From Streptomyces albireticuli (GTDB lineage: Bacteria; Actinomycetota; Actinomycetes; Streptomycetales; Streptomycetaceae), in NCBI RefSeq assembly GCF_002192455.1, contig NZ_CP021744.1:7464501-7528500 (forward strand): a stretch of DNA of 64,000 bases, given 5' to 3'. Below the pieces are notes generated by a model, which worked only from the letters and a program-made list of their open reading frames with translations, was not told where the DNA came from and did no database searches. This document shows positions 16,122 to 25,145 of the stretch, piece after piece. The position numbers and the translations under genes were made by a program. Position 1 is the first letter of the stretch; each line of letters opens with the position of its first letter.

Positions 16122-17285
16122 TCAGCAGAACTCCGCGTCGGCGATGTCGTCCGCCCGCGACGTCAGCAGGAACACGTTGGTGTTGAAGTAGGTGACCAGG
16201 AGGTGCTCCGCGTCCCGGGTGGCGAAGGCCATGGCCTGGGTGCCGGGGACGCTGCCGTTGTGCCCCCACAGCTCCGTACCGCAGGACGTCCGGTACCGGG
16301 CGAGCCCCAGGCCGTAACCGGTGAAGGGGCCGTCGCCCGGGAGCGGGTGGGCGGTGGTCATCTCCTTCATCTGCGCGGGCGGCAGCAGCCTGCCCCGCAG
16401 CAGCGCGGTGTAGAAGCGGTCGAGGTCGGCGGCGCTGGTGACGAGATCGCCGTCCGCCCAGAAGAGGGAGGGGTTGATCTCGGTGACGTCGTGGACCCCC
16501 CTGCCGGGGTCGTCGGGGAAGGCGGTGTAGGCCCGGCCCGCGGGTGCGGGCATGCCGGTGTCCGTCCCGGGGAGGACGGTGGAGCGCAGGCCGAGCGGTT
16601 CGAGGATCCGCTGCCGCGCCTCGGTCTCGTACGGGTGTCCCGTGACCCGCTCGACGGCCATCGCGGCCAGGACGTAGTTGGTGTTCGAATACTTCCAGTC
16701 GGTGCCGGGAGCGAAGTAGGGCTCGTGCTTCATGGCGAGGGCGACGAGCTGCGGGGGCTTCCAGGAGTCGAAGCGGTGCTCCAGGTACTCCATGCCGCCG
16801 GCGTGGGCCGCGGGGTCCCCGGTGTACTCGAAGATCCCGCTGGTGTGGTTGAGAAGCTGACGGAGGGTGATCTTCCGGCCGTCGTTGCCGTTCCCCCGGA
16901 CGACCTCGGGAAGCCACTTCTCGACCGTGTCGTCGATGCTCAGCCGGCCCTCGGCCTCCAGCTGGAGGACGACCGTCGCGACGAACGTCTTGCTGATGCT
17001 GCCGGCCCGGAACCGGTCCCGCGCGGCGGGCGGCCGCTCGGTCCTTCCGTCGGCGACGCCGGCCGCGTCCCACCAGGCGCCACCCGTGTCGCGGGCCCGG
17101 GCGAGGACGCCGGGAGCGCCCGCGTCGACCGCCGCGTCCACCGCCGCCCGTGTGCGTTCGTGGCCCCCCACGGCCCCGGGACGCGCGGGTGCGGCGCTCG
17201 CCGCCGGTGGTGCCAGCAGCGCCGCTCCCGCGATCGCGGCCGCCGCGACCGCGGCAAGGGTGGTTCGTACCGTGCGCAACCCCAT
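16122..17285 (-). CDS. Secreted serine hydrolase, class C beta-lactamase / DD-peptidase family
   Basis: I chose the ATG at 17285 with GGGGAG 4 bases upstream; an ATG at 17306 is in frame but has no ribosome binding site. The signal peptide spans about 30 residues. The active-site motifs are S-x-x-K in AGSISKTF, Y-x-N in KYSNTNY and H-N-G in WGHNGSVPG, the layout of Streptomyces R61-type DD-carboxypeptidases and related esterases. The length of about 387 residues fits the family. Substrates may be D-Ala-D-Ala peptides, D-amino-acid peptides or esters. There is no operon partner. Confidence 0.88.
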   Translation of the reverse strand: MGLRTVRTTLAAVAAAAIAGAALLAPPAASAAPARPGAVGGHERTRAAVDAAVDAGAPGVLARARDTGGAWWDAAGVADGRTERPPAARDRFRAGSISKTFVATVVLQLEAEGRLSIDDTVEKWLPEVVRGNGNDGRKITLRQLLNHTSGIFEYTGDPAAHAGGMEYLEHRFDSWKPPQLVALAMKHEPYFAPGTDWKYSNTNYVLAAMAVERVTGHPYETEARQRILEPLGLRSTVLPGTDTGMPAPAGRAYTAFPDDPGRGVHDVTEINPSLFWADGDLVTSAADLDRFYTALLRGRLLPPAQMKEMTTAHPLPGDGPFTGYGLGLARYRTSCGTELWGHNGSVPGTQAMAFATRDAEHLLVTYFNTNVFLLTSRADDIADAEFC

Positions 17286-17495
17286 CACTCTCCCCAGGTG
17301 TCTCATGCCGGGACCGGCCGTCGGGCCACGGCGCGGTCACCCATCAATGATCGTGACGAGGAATGGGGAAAAACACCGTTTCCCCGCCAAACCTCCCCCT
17401 TCGGGTGCGAGATGCTGGCTGGAAACGAGGGGCTCGCGCTCCGGCGGCCGGCGCGACCCCGGTGCGCCCTCCCGATTCCGTCGGCGAGGACCGCG

Positions 17496-17670
17496 ATGCG
17501 GGAGATCGTCCTGAGGATGACGGTGTCCCTGGACGGTTTCGTCGAGGGGCCGGACCGCCGGATCGACCGGGTCGGACACCCGGACGGCGTTACGACTCGC
17601 GGGGGCGCGGGCCTTCGGCGACGGGGTCGTCCTGCCGCGCTTCGAACGCGCCGAGGTGCCCGGAGGGGTG
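17496..17670 (+). pseudogene. Remnant of a RibD-C / dihydrofolate-reductase-like gene with internal deletion
   Basis: ATG 17496 has GAGG at a normal distance and begins MREIVLRMTVSLDGFVEGPD, the typical N terminus of the RibD C-terminal/dihydrofolate-reductase family in actinomycetes. The homology stops after about 25 residues. In another frame from 17611 the family's C-terminal signature appears (AFGDGVVLPRFERAEVPGG). About 130-150 residues between the two ends are missing. This is a gene that lost its middle in a deletion. No functional product is expected. Confidence 0.65.
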
Positions 17671-17680
17671 ACGCGCCGCC

Positions 17681-18337
17681 TCAGGCGTCCCGCTCGGGGC
17701 TCCCGAGCCCGGCGTCGCGGGCCTTGGCCACGGCCTGGGCGCGGTTGCTGATGTGGAGCTTGTCGAAGATATGGGTGATGTGGTTCCGGACCGTCTTCTC
17801 GGAGAGGACGAGCCGGCGGGCGATGTGCCGGTTGTCGAGCCCCTGGGCGATGAGCTCCAGCACCTCGATCTCGCGCGTGGTGAGGGTGGGGAAGAGGTGC
17901 TCGGTGTGGTGGTGCGGGTTGGCGGTCAGAAGGGTCGTCAGACGGGCGGCGATGTCCGAGCCCAGGACGGCGCCGCCGGCGGCGACGGTGCGCACCGCGT
18001 GGAGGACCTCCTCCGAGCCCGCGCCCTTGACGATGTAACCCCGGGCGCCGGCCTGGAGGGCGGAGAGGAGGCTGCTGTCGTCGTCGGACATGGTGAGCAT
18101 CAGGACGGGCAGGCCCGGGTGGCTCCGCGCCAGCCGCCGGGTCGCCTCGATGCCGGAGATGTCGGGCAGCGAGAGGTCCATCACGACGATGTCCGGCTCG
18201 TGCTGGGCGACGGCTTCGGGGACCTCGCTCCCGGTCTCGGCCTGGGCGACGACGACGGCACCGCCCGCGCTCTCCAGCGCGGCCTTGAGGCCGTCCCGGA
18301 AGAGCGGGTGATCATCGACGATCAGCACGCGGGGCAC
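17681..18337 (-). CDS. NarL/LuxR-family response regulator
   Basis: This is a 218-residue two-domain regulator. The receiver domain has the acidic pair (LIVDDHPLF), phosphoacceptor D54 (VVMDLSLPD) and K104 (GYIVKGAG). The C-terminal LuxR helix-turn-helix is LTTREIEVLELIAQGLDNRH, then VLSEKTVRNHITHIFDKL. I chose the GTG at 18337, with GGTGA 8 bases upstream; a GTG at 18358 is also in frame. No partner histidine kinase is adjacent, so it is an orphan here. It is divergent from an SDR gene across 190 bases. Confidence 0.88.
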   Translation of the reverse strand: MPRVLIVDDHPLFRDGLKAALESAGGAVVVAQAETGSEVPEAVAQHEPDIVVMDLSLPDISGIEATRRLARSHPGLPVLMLTMSDDDSSLLSALQAGARGYIVKGAGSEEVLHAVRTVAAGGAVLGSDIAARLTTLLTANPHHHTEHLFPTLTTREIEVLELIAQGLDNRHIARRLVLSEKTVRNHITHIFDKLHISNRAQAVAKARDAGLGSPERDA

Positions 18338-18527
18338 GCATCTGTCACCTTCACTCACCTTTGGGACATTAGCAGTCGTACCGGGTGGGACGGGTGAAGT
18401 GACGGCGGCCGGAATGGATCTTGTCGCGGGGCGGTTGTCCGGACGGATCCCCCACCCGTCCCTTGTCCCACCGGTGGTCCGGGCCCGCCCCGTCGCCCGG
18501 ACCCCCGCTTCCCACCGGAGCCCCCTC

Positions 18528-19256
18528 ATGAACCTCACCGACCATCGCGTGGTCGTCACCGGCGCGGGCCGCGACTTCGGCCGGGCCGTGGCCCTGCGCT
18601 TCGCCGAGCTCGGGGCCGAGGTGTTCCTCGCCGCCCGCACCCAGGAGGCGGCCGAGCGCACCCGCGCGGAGATCCTGGCCCGGGGCGACACCCGCGCGCA
18701 CGCCTTCGCCTGCGACCTCGCCGACCCCGCTTCCGTCCGCGCCTTCGCCCGGGCGGTCGGGGAACGCACCGACCGCGTCGACGTGCTCGTCAACAACGGC
18801 GCCCGCTGGCTGGCCGAGCCGGACCTGCTCTCGGCGTCCGACGAGGACGTGGTCGACACCCTCGCCTCGGGCGCCACCGGCACGGTGCTCGTGACCAGGA
18901 ACCTCCTGCCGCTGCTGCTGGCCTCCGAGCGGCCGGACATCGTGACCATGGTCTCCATATGCGGCGTCCCGAACGCGTCACACCCCACCGCCCACGAGGC
19001 GTACCACGCGGCCAAGCACGCCCAGGCCGGCTTCACCGAGTCCCTCTCGCGCCGGCTGCGCCCGCGGGGCGTCCGCGTCATCTCCCTGTTCCCGCCGGAC
19101 TTCGACACCCCCGACATCCTGTCGCCCGAGTGGGACGCCGCCCCCGACGGCCCCCAGGACCCCCTCACCGCGAAGTCCCTGCTCGACTGCGTCACCTTCG
19201 CGATCGGCCAGCCGCGGAACTGCTACATCAACGCGTTCCACTTCGAACCCGCCTGA
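18528..19256 (+). CDS. Short-chain dehydrogenase/reductase
   Basis: This is a 242-residue classical SDR starting at ATG 18528, with GGAG 8 bases upstream. The cofactor motif is TGAGRDFG (T-G-x3-G-x-G like) near residue 12, followed by the NNG motif (VLVNNGARW) and the catalytic Tyr/Lys as YHAAK. The catalytic Ser is in VSICGV. The residue after the second beta strand is Arg (AARTQEA), which favours NADP(H). The substrate is unknown. The ABC transporter gene converges on it with 3 bases between stop codons. Confidence 0.88.
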   Translation: MNLTDHRVVVTGAGRDFGRAVALRFAELGAEVFLAARTQEAAERTRAEILARGDTRAHAFACDLADPASVRAFARAVGERTDRVDVLVNNGARWLAEPDLLSASDEDVVDTLASGATGTVLVTRNLLPLLLASERPDIVTMVSICGVPNASHPTAHEAYHAAKHAQAGFTESLSRRLRPRGVRVISLFPPDFDTPDILSPEWDAAPDGPQDPLTAKSLLDCVTFAIGQPRNCYINAFHFEPA

Positions 19257-19259
19257 CGC

Positions 19260-21269
19260 CTACGCCGTGTCCGCCCCCGGCGGCGCCGGTGACACGGCGT
19301 CGGCCGGGCGGGCCGGGCCGGGAGCGCGGCCGCCGGGAGACGGCTTCAAGCCGTACTGGGCGGCCTGGATCCCGTACGCGAAGCGGTACGCGCCGTCCTC
19401 CAGGGCCATGAGTTCCTCGTGGCTCCCCTGTTCGACGAGGCTGCCGTTGTCCAGGACATAGATGAGGTCGGCGCTCGCGGTGGCGGCGAGACGGTGGGTG
19501 ATGAGCAGGACGGTGGTGCCGTCGGCGGTCAGGGAGCGCAGCGCCTGGAAGGCGTCGATCTCCGCCTTGGGGTCGAGCGCCGACGTCGGTTCGTCGACGA
19601 TCAGCAGGGGCGCGTGGCGGTAGCGGGCGCGGGCGCTGCCCAGGCGCTGCCACTGCCCGCCGGAGAGCTGGGTGCCGCGCTCGAACCCCTTGAGGACCAG
19701 GCTGTCCCACTGGTGGGGCAACGACTCGATGACACCGTCCGCGTCGGCCGCCACGGCCGCCCGCCGGACACGGCCCTGGTCCATGGGGACCGTGCTGCGC
19801 CCGATGTGGATGTTGGCGCGGGCGGTCATCGGCCAGTGCGGGAAGTCCTGCCCCAGGACGGCGACCCGGTCGAATATCGCGTCCCGGTCGGCGTCCCGGA
19901 CGTCCACCCCGTTCCACCGGAGCGTGCCCGCCGTCGGCACGTAGAGCCCGGCGACCAGCTTGGACAGGGTGGTCTTGCCGGAGCCGTTCTCCCCGACCAG
20001 GGCCACCACCTTGCCCCGGGGGATCGTCAGGCTCACCTCGCGCAGGGACGGGGCGGGCGCGCCGGGATAGGTGAACGACACCTTCTCCAGCCGGACCTCG
20101 GTCATCCCGCCGGCCGGCGGTGTGCCGCCCGTGGGGATGGCGTGCCGCTCGGCGAGGCGGCACGCCTCCTCCAGGTCGCGCAGGTACATGGACTCCTCGT
20201 ACATGCGGTTGAGCTGCATCACCACGGAGTCGAGGCCGGCCCCGGCGGTCCGTACGGCGATCACCGCGGTACCGGCGACGGCCAGCGGCATGCCGCCCCG
20301 GGCCAGCAGCAGCCACAGCACCGCGTACGCCCCGAGGGCCGCGAGGCCGGAGACCGAGGACGCCGCCGTCTGCGTCACGGCCTCCGCGCGGGCCAGGCGC
20401 TGCTGTTCCGTGCCCACGGTGGCGGCCATGTCGTCGTACGCGCCGACCAGCAGCGGCCCCGCGGAGTGGACGCGGATCTCCGGGGCGGTGTCCTGCTGGA
20501 CGAGCGTGTGGGTGATGACGTCGATCGCCCGCCGGTGTTCCAGCCAGGCGTGCATGGAGACGTACTGGCGGCGGACGGAGACGACCGCGCCCCAGCCCTT
20601 CGGGGCGGCGATCAGGAGCAGCATGAGCACCAGGACGGGGTGCAGGAGGGCCAGGACGCCGGCCGCCGCGACCAGTCCGACCAGCGCGTTGATCACCGTG
20701 ACCGAGGAGCCGAGCATCCTGCGCACCGAGTCGGTGCCGTAGCGGCCCGCGTCCAGGGCGCGGTGGACCGTCTCGTCCTCCATCGCGGCCAGTTCCACCC
20801 GGACCGCGGCGCGGTAGAAGCGGGCCGTGCACGCCCGCTCCACCTTGGGCTCCAGCCGCCCGGTGGCGGCCACCGAGACGGCCGACAGCAGGGCGGCGAC
20901 CGCGGTGACCGCCATCCCGCCGACGAGCGCGGGGGCCGCCTGCCGCAGCCGGTCGGCCGTCGGCTCCGCGGAGAAGAGGGCCACCAGCGCCCGGTTGGTG
21001 GCAACCAGGACGAACGCGCGCATCAGGCCCTGCCCCAGTTCGGCCGCCAGCAGCGTCAGGAGGGCCCGGGGGTCCTCGCGCCAGGCGGCCCGGCCGACCA
21101 TGCCCATCATCGCGGGGAACTGACGGGCCATCGACCAGAACGACAGGTGGGTGAGCGGCGCTTCGTTCCGGGTGTACGACTTGTCGTACCGCAGTGCTCC
21201 GCCGAAGAGCAGCTTCTCGCTTTCGGACAGGGGGAGTCCGGCCGGTTCGCCCGTGCGCCGGAACCTCAT
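19260..21269 (-). CDS. ABC transporter, fused permease and ATPase
   Basis: This is a 669-residue half-size exporter starting at ATG 21269. The N-terminal permease part has about six membrane segments (LVGGMAVTAVAALLSAVSVA, VINALVGLVAAAGVLALLHP, GLAALGAYAVLWLLLARGG and others). The C-terminal ATPase has Walker A GENGSGKTT (about residue 425), signature LSGGQWQR (about 535), Walker B LLIVDEPTSALD and the H-loop LITHRL. It would work as a dimer, probably exporting a peptide, lipid or small metabolite. A 16-codon reading frame overlaps its start codon (ATGA), suggesting coupled translation. No second half-transporter or peptide gene is adjacent. Confidence 0.9.
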   Translation of the reverse strand: MRFRRTGEPAGLPLSESEKLLFGGALRYDKSYTRNEAPLTHLSFWSMARQFPAMMGMVGRAAWREDPRALLTLLAAELGQGLMRAFVLVATNRALVALFSAEPTADRLRQAAPALVGGMAVTAVAALLSAVSVAATGRLEPKVERACTARFYRAAVRVELAAMEDETVHRALDAGRYGTDSVRRMLGSSVTVINALVGLVAAAGVLALLHPVLVLMLLLIAAPKGWGAVVSVRRQYVSMHAWLEHRRAIDVITHTLVQQDTAPEIRVHSAGPLLVGAYDDMAATVGTEQQRLARAEAVTQTAASSVSGLAALGAYAVLWLLLARGGMPLAVAGTAVIAVRTAGAGLDSVVMQLNRMYEESMYLRDLEEACRLAERHAIPTGGTPPAGGMTEVRLEKVSFTYPGAPAPSLREVSLTIPRGKVVALVGENGSGKTTLSKLVAGLYVPTAGTLRWNGVDVRDADRDAIFDRVAVLGQDFPHWPMTARANIHIGRSTVPMDQGRVRRAAVAADADGVIESLPHQWDSLVLKGFERGTQLSGGQWQRLGSARARYRHAPLLIVDEPTSALDPKAEIDAFQALRSLTADGTTVLLITHRLAATASADLIYVLDNGSLVEQGSHEELMALEDGAYRFAYGIQAAQYGLKPSPGGRAPGPARPADAVSPAPPGADTA

Positions 21270-21316
21270 CGTGCCTTCGGCGTGCCGGGGCGGGCTTCCT
21301 CGGTGCGTGCGGTCAT
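21266..21316 (-). CDS. Possible 16-codon leader ORF coupled to the ABC transporter gene
   Basis: ATG 21316 is preceded by GGAAAGG at a good distance. The frame reads MTARTEEARPGTPKAR and stops at a TGA that overlaps the transporter ATG (ATGA). The transporter's own ribosome binding site (GAAGG) lies inside this frame. It may be a leader for translational coupling rather than a working peptide. Confidence 0.35.
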   Translation of the reverse strand: MTARTEEARPGTPKAR

Positions 21317-21612
21317 GACGGGCCTTTCCGGACGTGGGAGCGGAAAGAGGCGGTGCGGGTGGGGCCGGTTCGCGGGTGGCCCCCTCCGCGGGCGGCGCAC
21401 GCGCGTGGGCCCGTACATCCCCCTTCCACCATGGTGGCGGACTTACGGGCCAGTTTCGCGGCATTTTCCGGGTGAGCTCCCTTGTGCGTATGCGTGCCCC
21501 GGTTCGTTGTGGCGAGTCGCCTTGTTCGCCGGAGGCTCTCCGATGAAGCATGGGGGACGTCTCTGAACGTGTCCGGAGCGCCGTGTTCCGGCGTGGGAGA
21601 AGGAGAAGTGCT

Positions 21613-21939
21613 GTGCGTCGGATGAGTATTGTCCTCGCCGCGACCCTCGTGGCCGGCGGGATGGGCGCGTCGGTGGCTCCGGCGGCCGGGGCCGCCTCGC
21701 TGTCCCGCCCCGAGGCGCGCGGCGACCAGCCGCCCTTCCGCTACGCGGACTGCTTCCGCGTCGCCAAGAAGCGCGGGGAGACCCCGGCCCACGCCAAGTG
21801 GCACTGCGACGAGCTGGTGAAGAAGGGCTGGGTCAAGCCGCCGCAGACGAAGCGGCCGCAGTCCAAGCCGGCCCAGGCCAAGCATCCGAAGGCCGATCAC
21901 AAGGTCAAGCACCCGAAGGCCAAGGCTCCGAAGAATTGA
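21613..21939 (+). CDS. Small secreted Lys/Pro/Ala-tailed protein
   Basis: The start is the GTG at 21613, with GGAG 7 bases upstream. The 108-residue protein has a signal peptide (residues 1-30, MSIVLAATLVAGGMGASVAP). A short domain with two Cys follows (PFRYADCFRVAKKRGETPAH, then WHCDELVKKGW). The last 40 residues are a tail of repeated KP/KHPKA units (KHPKADHKVKHPKAKAPKN). Such basic tails often bind teichoic or nucleic acids at the cell wall. The CxxxAKKRGxxPxxAxWHC pattern suggests one disulfide. I recognise no named family. It is divergent from the ABC transporter region. Confidence 0.65.
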   Translation: MRRMSIVLAATLVAGGMGASVAPAAGAASLSRPEARGDQPPFRYADCFRVAKKRGETPAHAKWHCDELVKKGWVKPPQTKRPQSKPAQAKHPKADHKVKHPKAKAPKN

Positions 21940-21972
21940 CGTTTCGTCAAAGTCCTGGACGTCGAAGGTCTG

Positions 21973-22179
21973 TCAGCGCCTGATCGCCTGTGGGCTGCCT
22001 GGCGTGTGCGGGAAGGACAGTTCCGCGGCGGTCAGCGGGGGACCCGTCAGGGGGCGGCGGCCGGGACCGCGCAGCACCGCGACCATCATGTCCGGTGTGA
22101 CCAGGGTGGTGGCGGGTGCCGCGAGGGTCATGACGGAGATCAGTGCCGGGGCCACGGAGTGGCGTCCGGCACCGGCCAT
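21973..22179 (-). CDS. Possible small hypothetical protein
   Basis: This is a 68-codon frame 25 bases downstream of the ADP-ribosylglycohydrolase stop and on the same strand. Third codon positions are strongly G/C, as in neighbouring real genes. The product has one hydrophobic stretch (APALISVMTLAAPATTLV). It has no convincing ribosome binding site and I know no homolog. An opposite-strand frame of similar length covers the same bases. It could be a remnant of a longer gene. Confidence 0.3.
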   Translation of the reverse strand: MAGAGRHSVAPALISVMTLAAPATTLVTPDMMVAVLRGPGRRPLTGPPLTAAELSFPHTPGSPQAIRR

Positions 22180-22204
22180 TCCGTGACGCCGAATTGACGT
22201 GCCA

Positions 22205-23203
22205 TCAGGCGTCCCACAGGGCGCCGAGCGCCACGATCTCGTCCCGGTACTCGATCCGCTCGGCCCACTCCCGCGGCCACGCCCCCGCCCCGAGGTGCGC
22301 GCCGGCGAACGCGCCGGCCAGGCAGGCGACGGAGTCGGAGTCGCCCGAGGAACAGGCGGCCCGGCGCAGGGCGGTGACCGGCTCGCCGGGGAAGAGGAGG
22401 AAGCAGTGGAGCGCGGTGGCCAGCGCCTCTTCGGCGATCCAGCCCGCGCCCGTCGTCAGGCAGGGGTCGCGCTCGGGGTCGGGTGCGCGCAGTGCCGCGT
22501 CCAGCCGGTCGAGGGCGCCGAGACACTCGTCCCAGCCGCGGGCCATGAAGCTCTCCGGCCCGGCGTCCTGGGCGTGCTCCCACAGGTCGCCGAGCCAATG
22601 CGCGTGGTAGCGCGTCCGGTTCCCGGTCGCGTACGCGCGCAGCAGCCCCGTCAGCCCGGCCGGCCGGGCGCCCCGCGCCAGCAGGTGCACGGCGTGGGCG
22701 GTCAGATCGCTCGCGGCGAGCGCGGTCGGGTGCCCGTGGGTGAGCGCGGACTGGAGCTGCGCGGCCCCGGCGCGCTGCTCGCCGGTGAGCCCGGGGACGA
22801 GCCCCAGGGGCGCGACGCGCATGTTGGCGCCGCAGCCCTTGGACCCGGTGATGCTCGCCCGCTGCCAGGGGAGCCCGTCCCTGCTGAGCAGTTCACAGGC
22901 GGTGAGGCAGGTGTTGCCCGGGGCGCGGTTGTTGTCGGGGGAGCGCCACCAGGCGACGTACTCCTCGCGCAGCGGACCGACGAGCCGCTCCGGAGTGAGC
23001 GGACTGTCCTCCATGGCGGTCCGCAGGGCGCGCCCGAGCGCGAGGGTCATCTGGGTGTCGTCGGTGACGAACGCGGGCCGGGGCAGGTCCATCCGCCGCC
23101 AGGGCCCGTACGTGGCCAGGATCGACGGTACGTCGTCGAACTCGGTGGGAAAGCCCAGCGCGTCGCCGATGGCCAGCCCGGTCAGTGCCCCCGTCGCCTT
23201 CAT
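22205..23203 (-). CDS. ADP-ribosylglycohydrolase family protein
   Basis: The 332-residue all-helical protein carries the metal-site motifs of the DraG/ARH family: GLAIGDALGFPTEF near residue 10, TDDTQM near residue 47, and the C-terminal SSGDSDSVACLAGAFAGA. These bind two Mg or Mn ions used to cleave ADP-ribose from proteins or other acceptors. The central motif SITGSKGCGANMRVAPLGL is also typical. The likely role is reversal of ADP-ribosylation in the cytoplasm, with unknown target. The ATG is at 23203 after GTGAGG. A possible small gene follows. Confidence 0.88.
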   Translation of the reverse strand: MKATGALTGLAIGDALGFPTEFDDVPSILATYGPWRRMDLPRPAFVTDDTQMTLALGRALRTAMEDSPLTPERLVGPLREEYVAWWRSPDNNRAPGNTCLTACELLSRDGLPWQRASITGSKGCGANMRVAPLGLVPGLTGEQRAGAAQLQSALTHGHPTALAASDLTAHAVHLLARGARPAGLTGLLRAYATGNRTRYHAHWLGDLWEHAQDAGPESFMARGWDECLGALDRLDAALRAPDPERDPCLTTGAGWIAEEALATALHCFLLFPGEPVTALRRAACSSGDSDSVACLAGAFAGAHLGAGAWPREWAERIEYRDEIVALGALWDA

Positions 23204-23318
23204 GTCCTCACCTTACGAGCCGCCCCGGCGCCCGGTCGGCGCCGGGCGTTACCGGGGCGCGGGCGAGGGAACGGTGGCGGGTGGAGGCGCCGCGCCACCG
23301 TTCCGGAGGACCGCCGCC

Positions 23319-25028
23319 TCACTCCTGGGCGTCGCCCGGCCCGGTCGCCCCGGCCCGCGGCAGGATCAGGGCCGAGCCGGAGTGCAGCGTGATGCGCACC
23401 GGCGTCAGGCCCGTCGCGTCGGGCACCGGTTCGCCGGTGCCGGTGTTGCGGGCGAAGCGCGGATGGGCGCCCCCGCTGACCTGGAGGCGGACGCGGTGCC
23501 CGGCGGCGAAGCGGTGGGCGGTCGAGCTCATCGGGACCGTCGTCACCGAGGGGTCCTCGCGCCTCGGGTCGAGCCGGACCAGCCCGTCGCAGACGTTCGT
23601 CGAGCGGCCCTTCCCGTCGACGTCGCACAGCCGGGCGAAGACGTCGGCGTGCCCGGTGTCGGTGGACACCCGCAGCCGCGCGGAGACCGGTCCGAGGATC
23701 TCCAGGGGCTCGGTGAGCACGGGTCCGGTGAAGGTCAGGACGTCCTCGCGGGCCTCCAGGGCCTTGTTGTCGCGGGCTCCGGCCGCGGGGGAGAGGAGCT
23801 GGCCGCCGACGGAGGGGGTGGGGTCGGCCGGGTCGTAGCGGAAGGACGCGAGCGGACCGGGGTCCGCGGGCTCCTCGGCGGCGAGCCGCCCGTCGGGGGC
23901 CGGGAACCAGGGCTCCCCCGCCGGGGAAGCGGGCCAGTCGTCGAGGTCCCGCCAGGCGCCGTCCCGGCCGCCGACGTGCACGCGGACCCTGGTGGGGCGC
24001 AGGCCGGAGGGGTCGTCGCACAGGTGCGCGCGCAGCCAGGCCAGGGTCTCGGCGAACACCTCGGGCCAGCCCCGCTGGAGCGCGGAGGTGTGCGTCCAGG
24101 GGCCGATGAGGAGGCTGGTGGCACAACCGGCCCGGCGCAGCCGGCCGTACTGCTCGACGGTCTGGTCGAGCAGGGCGTCGTGCCACCCGGAGATCAGGCC
24201 GACGGGCACCGCCGTCCGGTCGGCCGCGTCGGCCGTGGACGCGCCCTCCCAGTGGGGGGCGGTGGCGTCCGGGTGGGCCATCACCTCGTCGAACCAGGGT
24301 ATGCCGCCCCCGAGGCCGGGCCGGACGGACTCGCGCAGCGGCAGCTTCCGGGCGATCTCGCGCATGTGGCGCTGGAGGCGCAGCGTCGCGCGCAGGAACG
24401 TGCCGATCCCCTGGTGCTGATAAGTCATGCCGACGCCGACGGCGAGGGCGTTCTCCAGGCGGAGCGCGCCGTGCGAGTGGAACAGGGCGTGCGGGTCGTG
24501 CAGGCCGACCTGGACCGCCATGGCCCGCAGCTCCGGCGGCGGATCGAGGGCCAGCGCCCACTGCACGTACCCCAGATAGCTGGGGCCGGCCGTGCCCAGC
24601 CGCCCGTCGAACCAGGGCTGCTCGCGCAGCCAGGCCACGGTGGCCCGCCCGTCCGCCGCCTCGTTGTGCCAGAGGTCGAAGGTCCCTCCCGAGCCGCCCG
24701 TGCCGCGGCAGCTCTGGAGGATCACGTGGAACCCCTGCTCGGCGAGGAGGAGGCCGTACATCGGCGCCCAGGGCAGGCCCCGGCCGTAGGGCGAGCGCAC
24801 CAGGACGGTCGGGAAGTCGCCCCGCCCGCGCGGGAAGTAGTGGTCCGTGAGCAGGGGGCTGCCGTCGGCGGCCGGTACGGCGAGCCCCGGCTCCCAGCCG
24901 ACGTCGTGCCGCCGGGCGGGGAGGCCCCGCCAGGTCGCCCGCATCAGCCGTGAGGACAGCGGCGGCTTGCGTGACGGCCCGGTCCAGGTGGTCCTCGGTG
25001 CGACGTCCTGCGTGTGCGGTGGCGCCAT
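23319..25028 (-). CDS. CocE/NonD-family hydrolase
   Basis: This is a 569-residue alpha/beta hydrolase with a C-terminal jelly-roll (X-Pro dipeptidyl-peptidase C-terminal type). The nucleophile elbow is GPSYLGYVQW (Ser about 149), the acid is in the region GWHDALLD and the His is in IGPWTHTS. This layout matches cocaine-esterase/glutaryl-acylase-like acyl esterases. GGGGAGAG precedes the ATG. The divergent TetR gene and the shared palindrome at 25064-25076 suggest the hydrolase is repressed and induced by a small molecule, perhaps an ester substrate. No signal peptide is seen, so it should be cytoplasmic. Confidence 0.88.
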   Translation of the reverse strand: MAPPHTQDVAPRTTWTGPSRKPPLSSRLMRATWRGLPARRHDVGWEPGLAVPAADGSPLLTDHYFPRGRGDFPTVLVRSPYGRGLPWAPMYGLLLAEQGFHVILQSCRGTGGSGGTFDLWHNEAADGRATVAWLREQPWFDGRLGTAGPSYLGYVQWALALDPPPELRAMAVQVGLHDPHALFHSHGALRLENALAVGVGMTYQHQGIGTFLRATLRLQRHMREIARKLPLRESVRPGLGGGIPWFDEVMAHPDATAPHWEGASTADAADRTAVPVGLISGWHDALLDQTVEQYGRLRRAGCATSLLIGPWTHTSALQRGWPEVFAETLAWLRAHLCDDPSGLRPTRVRVHVGGRDGAWRDLDDWPASPAGEPWFPAPDGRLAAEEPADPGPLASFRYDPADPTPSVGGQLLSPAAGARDNKALEAREDVLTFTGPVLTEPLEILGPVSARLRVSTDTGHADVFARLCDVDGKGRSTNVCDGLVRLDPRREDPSVTTVPMSSTAHRFAAGHRVRLQVSGGAHPRFARNTGTGEPVPDATGLTPVRITLHSGSALILPRAGATGPGDAQE

Positions 25029-25063
25029 GGGTCTCTCCCCTGTTCACGGTCGGCAGGTAATTC

Positions 25064-25076
25064 CGTACAGTGTACG
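25064..25076. promoter_or_regulatory. Palindrome CGTAC-AGT-GTACG, probable TetR operator
   Basis: This is a perfect 5-3-5 inverted repeat between the divergent hydrolase and TetR genes, next to an AT-rich stretch (GAGAATAATG) that could hold a -10 element. Repression of both genes from this site is a reasonable inference. Confidence 0.55.
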
Positions 25077-25145
25077 AGAATAATGCCTGCTTGGATGGAC
25101 ACGGCAAGCACCCCTGCTCAGGCAGCGAACGGAAGGAAGGACACC

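Noticed and set aside
13034..16186. 1050-codon plus-strand frame opposite the SpoIIE-type gene
   Set aside because: It is the antisense shadow of a gene with clear domains; its product is Arg/Gly/Ala-rich without any motif.
17363..17671. 102-codon plus-strand frame through the reductase relic
   Set aside because: It mixes frames relative to the family homology and has no family resemblance itself.
22006..22197. Plus-strand frame of 63 codons in the gap before the ADP-ribosylglycohydrolase gene
   Set aside because: The opposite-strand frame in the same bases has better codon statistics and neither has a convincing start site.
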